22,835 nucleotides of DNA from an uncultured Lachnospiraceae bacterium (GCA_949076555.1 CARUOB010000023.1:3608-26442); one strand, 5' to 3'; positions 13,904 through 20,787 are shown, counted from the stretch's first letter. The notes: a model not told the origin generated them from the sequence alone. Numbers and translations are program-made.

Positions 13904-14950
13904 ATGAATTTAGAAGAATACAAGGGTGTATATGTCTTTGCGCAGCAGGTAGACAATGAGATCAGCAGTATTGCATTTGAGTTACTTGGCAAAGCAAAAG
14001 ACCTCGCGAAAGATTTAGATACAGATGTTACAGCGGTTCTGCTCGGCTCCGGTGTGAAAGAACTGGCAGACCAGCTCGCTGAGTACGGCGCGGACAAGGT
14101 GATCGTTGTGGACGATCCCGAATTAAAGGATTACAGAACGGAGCCTTACGCACATGCGCTGTCTTCCGTGATCAATCAGTATAAGCCCGAGATCATGCTG
14201 GTAGGCGCTACGGCTATCGGCAGAGACTTAGGCCCGAGAGTGTCCGCGAGAGTGGCTACCGGTCTGACGGCTGACTGTACCGTTCTCGAGATCGGTGATT
14301 TCCCGTTACAGGCGGTTCCCGGTCAGGAGCAGCTTCACAACCAGCTTTTGATGACCCGTCCGGCATTCGGCGGCAACACCATCGCTACCATCGCATGTCC
14401 TTACAACCGTCCTCAGATGGCTACGGTTCGTGCGGGCGTTATGCAGAAGATCGAGCCTATCAAGGGTGCAAAGGCTAATGTGGAAGAGTACAATCCCGGC
14501 TTTACTCCCGACAACAAGTATGTGGAGATCCTTGATATCGTGAAGTCCGTGGCTGAGACCGTGGATATCATGGATGCTAAGATTCTCGTATCCGGCGGCC
14601 GTGGCGTGGGAAGCCCTGAGAACTTCAAGATTCTTGAGGATCTGGCAGAGGTGCTTGGCGGTACCGTAAGCTGCTCCCGTGCGGTTGTGGATTCCGGCTG
14701 GAAGCCCAAGGATCTGCAGGTTGGCCAGACTGGTAAGACCGTTCGTCCGAACGTGTACTTCGCGATCGGTATCTCCGGTGCGATCCAGCACGTGGCAGGT
14801 ATGGAAGAGTCCGACATCATCGTTGCGATCAACAAGGATGCGGATGCACCGATCTTCGATGTGGCTGACTACGGCGTAGTGGGCGACCTGAACAAGATCG
14901 TTCCGAAGCTGACAGAGGCTCTGAAGGCGGAGATCGCTGCTGCCAAATAA
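13904..14950 (+). CDS. etfA: Electron transfer flavoprotein, alpha subunit
   Basis: Alpha subunit of Etf, carrying the C-terminal FAD domain that shuttles electrons to Bcd. 348 residues from ATG 13904, chosen because AGAGGT lies 6 nt upstream; a possible in-frame start at 13883 would contain that RBS. The C-terminal FAD-binding signature is complete: VSGGRGVGSPENF, then SRAVVDSGW, QVGQTGKTVRPNVYFAIGIS, GAIQHVAGM and AINKDADAPIFDVADYG. There is no N-terminal ferredoxin domain, unlike some clostridial EtfA proteins, so electrons for ferredoxin must leave by another partner. Last gene of the operon, 17 nt before a strong terminator. Confidence 0.95.
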   Translation: MNLEEYKGVYVFAQQVDNEISSIAFELLGKAKDLAKDLDTDVTAVLLGSGVKELADQLAEYGADKVIVVDDPELKDYRTEPYAHALSSVINQYKPEIMLVGATAIGRDLGPRVSARVATGLTADCTVLEIGDFPLQAVPGQEQLHNQLLMTRPAFGGNTIATIACPYNRPQMATVRAGVMQKIEPIKGAKANVEEYNPGFTPDNKYVEILDIVKSVAETVDIMDAKILVSGGRGVGSPENFKILEDLAEVLGGTVSCSRAVVDSGWKPKDLQVGQTGKTVRPNVYFAIGISGAIQHVAGMEESDIIVAINKDADAPIFDVADYGVVGDLNKIVPKLTEALKAEIAAAK

Positions 14951-14966
14951 CAAATTAACATAATGT

Positions 14967-14998
14967 ACGCCCCGGTTTTTGCCGGGGCGTTTCTTTTT
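14967..14998 (+). terminator. Rho-independent terminator of the butyrate operon
   Basis: Perfect 9-bp GC-rich stem ACGCCCCGG (14967-14975)/CCGGGGCGT (14982-14990) with a 6-nt loop, followed by TTCTTTTT. This is the clearest terminator shape in the region and marks the operon end. Confidence 0.9.
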
Positions 14999-15009
14999 CG
15001 GCGCAGATA

Positions 15010-15018
15010 TGATATAAT
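15010..15018 (+). promoter_or_regulatory. Extended -10 promoter of the 15146 operon
   Basis: TGATATAAT: TG at 15010-15011 and TATAAT at 15013-15018, an extended -10 element. Only a weak -35 (TTCTTT, 14991-14996) is present, overlapping the preceding terminator tail. The start would be near 15025, giving a roughly 120-nt leader that contains palindrome copy B. Confidence 0.6.
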
Positions 15019-15087
15019 GTGCGCGATGGCAATGACAAAACGTTTGCCTGCAGGCAGGGTTTTTCGCGTGGGCACTATTGGAATTAC

Positions 15088-15118
15088 GCAACAGTTCAGC
15101 TTTTGGCTTCACTGTTAC
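15088..15118 (-). repeat. 31-nt imperfect palindrome, copy B
   Basis: Read on the minus strand: arms GTAACAGT/ACTGTTGC, GA steps and inner AGCC-AAA-AGCT. All outer-arm positions pair, one as G-T. It sits 13 nt upstream of the RBS AAAGGGG of the gene at 15146, inside its predicted leader. Confidence 0.75.
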
Positions 15119-15145
15119 GGAATGACATATAAAAGGGGATTGCGT

Positions 15146-16666
15146 ATGGACAGCTTCGGATTACAGCCGCAAAATCAGAACAGAAACACTTTCGGGCCTC
15201 CGGCGCAGCTTTATCTGCCGCCGAAGAATCACAAAAGAACGGCGTTTATCGCTATTTTGTGCGCGGTGGCTGTGGTTTTGGCGGCCGTTTTGGGCGCCTG
15301 GTTCTATCATACGCACTCGGCGGCCTATAAGATACAGAAGGGCTTTCTAAACCTGATGCGGGAGGCGGAGGGGATGAAGAATCCGCTCGCGGAGAAAATC
15401 GGGGCGGATCAGATCAGGCGGATGCTCGTGGAGGAAGGCGGGCGTCTGGATACCAGAATGAATGTTACCACAGATACCTTTCTCGGGGAAGTTACGTTTG
15501 GCGTGGATACGGACTGTGAGATTGACAGGCGGGAAAAGGAGATGGCAGCATCCACAAGTGTCAGCGTGATGAATTATGAGCTTGCCAGTCTGCAGATGTA
15601 TGGGGATGATGAGAATTTTTGCTTTTCGATTCCCGAACTTTACATGAAGGATGTCTATATCGAGAACGAAAATGTCACCAGACAGTACAATCATTCCATA
15701 TGGGCGGATGTTTTCGGGAAGACGGAGGCGGATGTTTCTATCGATCTGTTTCCGGACGCGTGGATTTTTGGGGACGAAGAGGGCATAGGAAAGGCCTTTT
15801 TCAAAGAGTATGCCAGTGAGATCGCTGAGTGCAGGCGGCATATGACGATGGAGAAAGCCGGAGAGAATCTTTACCGGGTCAGCTTCGATGAGCTGTATTT
15901 CAACGAACTGGTCCGACAGGTTTTATACGATTATGTGGATTTTTCCAAGGCGGGCCGCGAGGATGTGATGGGGATATTGAGCTATTTCAATGTGGTTTCG
16001 AGCGCGGATGAGATCGGTTTCGTTCTGGAGATAAACGGTGCGAACCGGATCGTGAGTATCCGGCTGGAGGAACCGCTTTCCCTGTGCGGCGGCAGGATGA
16101 GGGTTTCGGGTGATATCCACTTTCTGGGTGAAAAGCGAAGCATAGAGAAGATGCAGGGAATGCTCACTGTGATAAACGAACTGGAAGAGAGAAAAGAGAC
16201 GGAGATTATCTGGCAGACGACGCAAAGTCTTTCGCTCGACGATTATCAGATGGAGTCGGATATCAAGTGCAGCCTTATGGAGAACGGGGAGACAAAGAAT
16301 GTGAGACTCGGGTGTGCGCTCGAGTGCGACGGGAGAAAGAACAGCTTTGACGGGGAATTTACCGTGAAGGATGTGGCGGATGATTTCGAGGTGGTCTTAC
16401 AGGTGGAGGGCGGTCTTTCCCATATCAAGGCGGGAGAAAGTTTTGATGTGGAGATCGATGAAATGACGCTCAGTGCGGAAGACGAGGAGATTTTGCTGAT
16501 CAGGGGAGACATCGGTCTGTCGCCCCTAAAAAGGCGGGTAAGGCAGAACGTAAAGGCCGAGACGGCGTTTTTTGAATTGTCGGAGAGGGAATGGGAAACC
16601 ATTATTGATAAAGTATACAGGAATTACGAGAATCTGATGCAGTCGATATACGGCATGTGGTGGTAA
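15146..16666 (+). CDS. Membrane-anchored protein of unknown function, 506 aa
   Basis: Not recognised with confidence. The start is ATG 15146, 8 nt after AAAGGGG (15132-15137); the frame is open upstream to 14963 but crosses the promoter, the palindrome and the etfA terminator. The N-terminus is Gln/Asn/Pro-rich (1-30), followed by a single membrane helix (about 33-54) and a roughly 450-residue domain predicted to lie outside the cell. That domain is acidic and beta-rich, with segments such as SLQMYGDDENFCFSIPELYM and repeated amphipathic strands, reminiscent of large extracytoplasmic proteins common in Lachnospiraceae. No catalytic motif, LPxTG signal or lipobox was seen. It is first of three closely spaced genes (31 and 59 nt gaps), so it may be functionally linked to the DHH protein. 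Confidence 0.82.
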   Translation: MDSFGLQPQNQNRNTFGPPAQLYLPPKNHKRTAFIAILCAVAVVLAAVLGAWFYHTHSAAYKIQKGFLNLMREAEGMKNPLAEKIGADQIRRMLVEEGGRLDTRMNVTTDTFLGEVTFGVDTDCEIDRREKEMAASTSVSVMNYELASLQMYGDDENFCFSIPELYMKDVYIENENVTRQYNHSIWADVFGKTEADVSIDLFPDAWIFGDEEGIGKAFFKEYASEIAECRRHMTMEKAGENLYRVSFDELYFNELVRQVLYDYVDFSKAGREDVMGILSYFNVVSSADEIGFVLEINGANRIVSIRLEEPLSLCGGRMRVSGDIHFLGEKRSIEKMQGMLTVINELEERKETEIIWQTTQSLSLDDYQMESDIKCSLMENGETKNVRLGCALECDGRKNSFDGEFTVKDVADDFEVVLQVEGGLSHIKAGESFDVEIDEMTLSAEDEEILLIRGDIGLSPLKRRVRQNVKAETAFFELSEREWETIIDKVYRNYENLMQSIYGMWW

Positions 16667-16697
16667 AAGTGCCGGTCTGTTAGAGAGGAGGAGCAAT

Positions 16698-16922
16698 ATG
16701 GAAGGGAACGACAGGGAAATGGTTGAGGAGATTATGCGGCATCTGGATGCGGAATCTGAGCATGGCGTATATCGCATGAGCATTACCTTTGACGACCGGA
16801 GTGAAGAGGCGAAAAGTGTATCCCACGAGTGCTGCCATATGTACGGCAGACCGGCGTCAGAGACAGTTGGACTTTTAGATATGTACACAGACATGAACGC
16901 GGGGGAGCCTGACAGAAAGTAG
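16698..16922 (+). CDS. Small hypothetical protein, 74 aa
   Basis: Not recognised. A strong RBS (AGAGGAGGAG, starting 16684) precedes ATG 16698. Acidic, no membrane segment. It contains HECCHMYG (around residues 43-50), a His/Cys cluster that could bind metal but is not a known motif. Coding status is supported by the RBS, its placement 31 nt after the upstream gene and the same strand as its neighbours. It is followed by a hairpin and then the DHH gene, suggesting translation coupling or processing within one transcript. Confidence 0.7.
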   Translation: MEGNDREMVEEIMRHLDAESEHGVYRMSITFDDRSEEAKSVSHECCHMYGRPASETVGLLDMYTDMNAGEPDRK

Positions 16923-16942
16923 GCATTTCAGAACGGATTTGA

Positions 16943-16961
16943 GATTCCGCAGAGCGGAATC
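16943..16961 (+). other. Perfect 8-bp hairpin ahead of the DHH gene
   Basis: GATTCCGC (16943-16950)/GCGGAATC (16954-16961) with an AGA triloop, directly before the GGGGGA RBS (16964-16969). No U tract. It may modulate translation of the downstream gene or be a processing site. Confidence 0.6.
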
Positions 16962-16981
16962 ACGGGGGATAGTGTGAAACT

Positions 16982-18526
16982 ATGATAATGGAAGAATTGG
17001 AAAACTATGATCCTGTCACGGTGCAATGCCATGACAATCCGGATGCGGACACCATAGCGGCAGGATATGCGCTTTGCCGCTATTTTGAGTCGCAGGGAAA
17101 GCGTGTGCGCATGGTTTACGGCGGCAGGAACCAAATACAAAAGCCGAATCTGATGCTGATGCTGAAGCATCTGGAGATTCCTATCGTCTATATAGAAAAT
17201 ACGGATTCCTTTCTGCAGGGGGAGCCGGAAGGGAAAATCAGAGGGCTTTTGATTACGGTGGACTGTCAGTACGGCTCCGGCAATGTCACGTATCTGCCTG
17301 CGGAGAAGGTGGCGGTGATCGATCATCACCGGCCGGAGTCAAAAAACATAGAATTCGGCGAGATCAATTCTCATTTGGGAAGCTGTTCCACACTTGTCTG
17401 GCGGCTGCTTACGGAGGCTGGCTATCAGGTGGAGGATAAGCGTCTCGGAACGGCGCTCTATTACGGTCTGTATATGGATACCAACCAGTTTGCGGAGCTT
17501 TATAATCCGCTGGATCAGGATATGCGGGAGGCGGTTCCCTGTGACAAGTCTTTGATCACGCTGTTTCGAAACTCCAATCTTTCTCTGCAGGAGTTGGAAG
17601 TGGCGGGTGTCGCCCTGCTCCGGTATATTTATAACGACGATTATAAATACGCGATTATCAAGGCAAAGCCCTGTGACCCGAATATCTTAGGATTAATCAG
17701 CGATTTCCTCATTCAGGTCGCTGAGGTGCATGTCTGTGTGGTTTATAATGAAACCGGAGACGGTTATAAATTTTCGGTTAGAAGCTGTATCAAAGAGGTG
17801 CAGGCTGACGAGCTGGCAGGGTTTCTTTCGGAAGGCGTAGGTTCCGGCGGCGGACACCGGGAGAAAGCGGGCGGTTTTATCAATCTTACGCTCTATGAGG
17901 AGGCTTATCCGACGCTGCATACGGAGGCTTTTTTCAGCGAGCGGTTAAACGATTATTTTGATAATTGTGTCATTATCTGTGGGGAAAAGTGTAACATTCA
18001 CATTTCCGACATGGGGATTTACCTCAAAAAGCCCGTGACGCTTGGCTATGTTCCGGCCACGGATCTGCTGCCGGTGGGAACGCCGATCACGGTGCGCACG
18101 CTGGAGGGCGATCTGGATATCCGGGTGGAGGAAGATCTGGTTATTATGGTGGGAATCAGAGGAGAGGTGTACCCCAACCGTCTTTCCCGCTTTGAAAAAA
18201 GCTATGAGGTGACGCAGAAGCCGTATCGGGAATGCGGCGCCCGCCTTTGCGGGGGTCTGCTCTATGAGCCAACCATTCACAACAGAGAGACGGGGGAAGT
18301 CATGAAACTGATCGACCACGCGAAGCTGTGTATTTCCGATGGCGGGAAACGGGTGTTTGCGAAAAAGTTGACTAATAGAGTCAAATTATTTACCGCATGG
18401 GACGGCGAGAAATATACGCTGGGCCGCCCGGGAGACTATCTGGTCGTGGGATACGAGGACAGGAAAGACATTTATATAGTGGAGCGGGATATATTCTCAC
18501 ACACTTACGAGAGGGAGAATAATTGA
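16982..18526 (+). CDS. DHH/DHHA1 phosphoesterase with a ~175-aa C-terminal extension
   Basis: 514 residues. The N-terminal DHH domain has the metal-binding set: HDNPDAD (His17, Asp21, Asp23), Asp94 in VDCQ, DHH 114-116 and Asp166 in YMDTNQF. DHHA1 ends near 300 with GSGGGHREKAGG (288-298), which binds the nucleotide. This is the NrnA/GdpP-type catalytic core, acting on short oligoribonucleotides, pAp or cyclic dinucleotide products; which one cannot be told from sequence. Beyond about residue 340 there is an extension with two similar modules (about 354-410 and 458-511). The second has RPGDYLVVGYEDRKDIYIV and ends FSHTYE; the first ends RFEKSYE. Ordinary NrnA is about 320 aa and lacks this. 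The RBS GGGGGA is 12 nt from ATG 16982; ATG 16988 is an alternative. Confidence 0.88.
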   Translation: MIMEELENYDPVTVQCHDNPDADTIAAGYALCRYFESQGKRVRMVYGGRNQIQKPNLMLMLKHLEIPIVYIENTDSFLQGEPEGKIRGLLITVDCQYGSGNVTYLPAEKVAVIDHHRPESKNIEFGEINSHLGSCSTLVWRLLTEAGYQVEDKRLGTALYYGLYMDTNQFAELYNPLDQDMREAVPCDKSLITLFRNSNLSLQELEVAGVALLRYIYNDDYKYAIIKAKPCDPNILGLISDFLIQVAEVHVCVVYNETGDGYKFSVRSCIKEVQADELAGFLSEGVGSGGGHREKAGGFINLTLYEEAYPTLHTEAFFSERLNDYFDNCVIICGEKCNIHISDMGIYLKKPVTLGYVPATDLLPVGTPITVRTLEGDLDIRVEEDLVIMVGIRGEVYPNRLSRFEKSYEVTQKPYRECGARLCGGLLYEPTIHNRETGEVMKLIDHAKLCISDGGKRVFAKKLTNRVKLFTAWDGEKYTLGRPGDYLVVGYEDRKDIYIVERDIFSHTYERENN

Positions 18527-18527
18527 T

Positions 18528-18580
18528 AACAGTTCAGCCATGCACTAACGTGACAGTGAAGCCGAAGGCTGAACTGTTAC
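18528..18580 (+). repeat. 31-nt palindrome, copy C, with an extra half copy
   Basis: Core at 18550-18580: arms GTGACAGT/ACTGTTAC, GA steps, AGCC-GAA-GGCT. Immediately upstream, AACAGTTCAGCC (18528-18539) is a perfect 12-nt complement of GGCTGAACTGTT (18567-18578), so two mutually exclusive hairpins are possible. It begins 1 nt after the DHH stop codon and may act as the 3' end structure of that operon, though no U tract follows. Confidence 0.78.
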
Positions 18581-18608
18581 AATAATTGAACATAATGCGC
18601 ACAGAATC

Positions 18609-18636
18609 TTGCAGTTTTGGGAAAAATGTGTATAAT
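18609..18636 (+). promoter_or_regulatory. Promoter of the 38-aa membrane protein gene
   Basis: TTGCAG (18609-18614), a 16-nt spacer and a consensus TATAAT (18631-18636). The start near 18643 gives a roughly 80-nt leader containing palindrome copy D. Confidence 0.7.
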
Positions 18637-18666
18637 TAGTAATGTATGGTCGATGAAACATTTCAA

Positions 18667-18697
18667 GTAACAGTGAAGCCGAAGGCTGAATTGTTGC
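18667..18697 (+). repeat. 31-nt imperfect palindrome, copy D
   Basis: Arms GTAACAGT/ATTGTTGC pair throughout using two G-T wobbles, with GA steps and inner AGCC-GAA-GGCT. It ends 10 nt before the RBS AAGGAGG (18708-18714) of the small membrane protein gene, within its leader. An in-frame ATG at 18646 would translate the repeat, but it has no RBS. Confidence 0.8.
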
Positions 18698-18723
18698 CAC
18701 TTCGACTAAGGAGGAATTTAGTT

Positions 18724-18840
18724 ATGGGCATTTTATTATTGGGCGGTTTTCTTGTAGTAGTGATTATTCCGGTGGTGATTTCCGTGGTATCGGCAGTCGT
18801 ATCGGGGATCGCGGCCGCTGTGGATGACGAAGAGAATTGA
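18724..18840 (+). CDS. 38-aa single-pass membrane protein
   Basis: Not a recognised family. RBS AAGGAGG (18708-18714), 9 nt from ATG 18724. Nearly the entire protein is one hydrophobic segment (Gly/Leu/Val/Ile residues 2-32, a Pro at 16) closed by the acidic tail VDDEEN. It has its own promoter and a terminator 20 nt after the stop, so it is an independent transcription unit rather than a leader peptide. The composition resembles small membrane regulators or type I toxin-like peptides, but no antisense RNA promoter was identified and no toxin claim is made. A longer in-frame version from 18646 is possible but unsupported by an RBS. Confidence 0.68.
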   Translation: MGILLLGGFLVVVIIPVVISVVSAVVSGIAAAVDDEEN

Positions 18841-18860
18841 TTTTCGCAGAATTAGGGACA

Positions 18861-18895
18861 GGGCAAGATCCCACAGTGTGGGATTTTGCCCTTTT
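18861..18895 (+). terminator. Terminator after the 38-aa gene
   Basis: 14-bp stem from 18861-18874 and 18878-18891 (GGGCAAGATCCCAC with its complement, one G-U), AGT triloop, followed by TTTT. Separates the small gene from glnS. Confidence 0.85.
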
Positions 18896-18903
18896 GATGC
18901 ACA

Positions 18904-18971
18904 GGCCCGCATAAGGAAGGTTGCTGTTTCACAGCATACGGGCCGTGCGACGGGCAGGGTTTTCCTGCTCG
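18904..18971 (+). other. Structured leader upstream of glnS
   Basis: Two stems lie between the terminator and the glnS RBS. First, GGCCCG (18904-18909)/CGGGCC (18939-18944) encloses GCTGT-TTC-ACAGC (18923-18935). Second, CGGGCAGG (18951-18958)/CCTGCTCG (18964-18971) with one wobble sits directly before AAAGGAGG. The T-box hallmarks (TGGN antiterminator bulge, specifier loop) were looked for and not found. No promoter was confidently placed for glnS. Confidence 0.5.
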
Positions 18972-18992
18972 ATTATAAAGGAGGCAGCAGCA

Positions 18993-20654
18993 GTGGAATC
19001 AAAAAACTTTATCGAGCAGATCATAGACAAGGATCTTGCAGAGGGTGTTTACGACACCGTGCATACCCGGTTTCCGCCCGAACCCAACGGTTATCTGCAT
19101 ATCGGACATGCCAAGAGCATATTGCTTAATTACGGGCTTGCGACCGAGTATGGCGGAAAGTTCAATATGCGCTTTGACGATACGAACCCGACCAAGGAGA
19201 AGAGCGAGTTTGTAGAGTCGATCAAGGCGGATGTAAAGTGGCTGGGAGCGGATTATGAAGACCGGCTTTTCTTTGCCTCCGACTATTTTGAGCAAATGTA
19301 CGAAGGCGCGGTGAAACTGATTAAAAAGGGCAAGGCATATGTGTCGGATTTGACGGCGGATGAGATGCGTGAGTACCGTGGGACGCTGACAGAGCCGGGC
19401 AGGGATGATCCGAACAGAAACCGCAGCGTGGAGGAGAACCTGCGGCTTTTTGAGGAAATGAAGGAAGGGAAGTATGCGGACGGGGAGAAAACCCTCCGCG
19501 CGAAAATCGACATGTCCTCACCGAATATCAATATGCGGGACCCGATTATTTATCGTGTGGCGCACCTGTCCCACCAGAATACGGGGGATAAATGGTGCAT
19601 TTACCCGATGTACGACTACGCGCATCCCATAGAGGACGCCATCGAAGGGATTACCCATTCCATCTGTACGCTGGAGTTTGAGGATCACAGGCCGCTCTAT
19701 AATTGGGTGGTGACGGAGCTGGAGTATCCGCATCCGCCGAAGCAGATTGAATTTGCGAAAATGTACCTGACCAATGTGGTCACGGGAAAAAGATATATAA
19801 AAAAGCTGGTGGAGGACGGCATTGTAGACGGCTGGGACGATCCCAGACTGGTGTCCATCGCGGCGCTTCGCAGACGCGGTTTCACGCCGGAGTCGATTCG
19901 ACTCTTTGTGGAACTGTGCGGTGTGTCCAAGGCCAATTCCTCGGCGGAATACTCGATGCTCGAGTACTGCATCAGAGAGGATCTAAAGATGAAACGTCCC
20001 CGCATCATGGCGGTGACTGATCCGGTCAAACTTGTGATAGACAATTATCCGGAAGGGGAGACAGAGTGGCTTCCCGTGGTGAATAATCCGGAGAATGAAT
20101 CGCTCGGTTCCCGCGAGGTGCCTTTTAGCAGGGAACTTTATATCGAGAGGGAGGATTTCATGGAGGAGCCGCCGAAGAAATATTTCCGCCTATTCCCGGG
20201 CAACGAGGTCCGGCTCATGGGCGCGTACTTCGTGAAGTGCGAAAGCTACGAGAAGGACGAGGCGGGAAATGTGACGGTGGTGCACTGCAGTTACGACCCG
20301 GCATCCAGAGGGGGTAACAGCCCGGATGGCCGCAAGGTGAAGGGAACGATTCACTGGGTATCCGCAGCGGAGTCCGTGAAAGCCGAGGTCAGACTTTACG
20401 AGAACATCATCGATGAGGAGAAGGGCGTCTACAATGAGGACGGGAGCTTAAACCTGAATCCCAATTCACTGACCGTTTTGAAAGAGTGCCGGATTGAGCC
20501 GTCTGTGAAAGACGCGAAGGCATATGAGAGCTTTCAGTTTGTAAGACAGGGATTTTTCTGCGTGGACTGCAAGGATTCCGGTCCTGAAAAACTGGTTTTT
20601 AACAGAATTGTGTCCCTGAAAAGCTCATATGTCTTGCCGAAATCAGAAAATTAG
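18993..20654 (+). CDS. glnS: Glutaminyl-tRNA synthetase
   Basis: Charges tRNA-Gln with glutamine. 553 residues, the normal length for bacterial GlnRS. The start is GTG 18993, 8 nt after AAAGGAGG (18977-18984); an upstream ATG at 18921 lies inside the leader structure and is rejected. Class I features: PPEPNGYLHIGHAKS (HIGH at 36-39), FNMRFDDTNP, and GWDDPRLVSIAALRRRGFTPESI after the active site. The KMSKS-equivalent region reads NVVTGKRYIKK (TGKR at about 264-267) instead of the usual VMSKR. The anticodon-binding beta-barrels at the C-terminus are complete (LYIEREDF, RLFPGNEVRL, NRIVSLKSS). Glutaminyl rather than glutamyl identity rests on overall motif agreement with GlnRS. Confidence 0.94.
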   Translation: MESKNFIEQIIDKDLAEGVYDTVHTRFPPEPNGYLHIGHAKSILLNYGLATEYGGKFNMRFDDTNPTKEKSEFVESIKADVKWLGADYEDRLFFASDYFEQMYEGAVKLIKKGKAYVSDLTADEMREYRGTLTEPGRDDPNRNRSVEENLRLFEEMKEGKYADGEKTLRAKIDMSSPNINMRDPIIYRVAHLSHQNTGDKWCIYPMYDYAHPIEDAIEGITHSICTLEFEDHRPLYNWVVTELEYPHPPKQIEFAKMYLTNVVTGKRYIKKLVEDGIVDGWDDPRLVSIAALRRRGFTPESIRLFVELCGVSKANSSAEYSMLEYCIREDLKMKRPRIMAVTDPVKLVIDNYPEGETEWLPVVNNPENESLGSREVPFSRELYIEREDFMEEPPKKYFRLFPGNEVRLMGAYFVKCESYEKDEAGNVTVVHCSYDPASRGGNSPDGRKVKGTIHWVSAAESVKAEVRLYENIIDEEKGVYNEDGSLNLNPNSLTVLKECRIEPSVKDAKAYESFQFVRQGFFCVDCKDSGPEKLVFNRIVSLKSSYVLPKSEN

Positions 20655-20689
20655 GGTAAAATATACACGATAGCATTGAGCAGTGCGCA

Positions 20690-20787
20690 GACAGAGGATA
20701 AATAGAGAGGGGAGCAAGCTCACCGAAATATTTGTCCGAATGGATGCATAGGGCGAAAGCCCGTGAGCGAGGAAACCGAAGGTTTGC
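20690..20787 (+). repeat. 98-bp direct repeat, copy 1
   Basis: Starts GACAGAGGATAAATAG and ends just after GGTTTGC. It matches copy 2 with 4 differences in 98. Contains a GGGC-GAAA-GCCC hairpin (20751-20762, GNRA tetraloop), an AAACC-GAA-GGTTT hairpin and outer GCTCAC/GTGAGC pairing. It is separated from copy 2 by 26 nt that include CACT-GCGG-AGTG. The 20655-20980 stretch has no gene. Confidence 0.85.

Noticed and set aside
18646..18723. N-terminal extension of the 38-aa protein from ATG 18646
   Set aside because: It would translate the palindromic repeat, has no RBS and starts only a few bases from the predicted transcription start; AAGGAGG before ATG 18724 is ideal.
18841..18992. T-box riboswitch for glnS
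   Set aside because: No antiterminator TGGN bulge, no specifier loop and no terminator/antiterminator pair between the last stem and the RBS.
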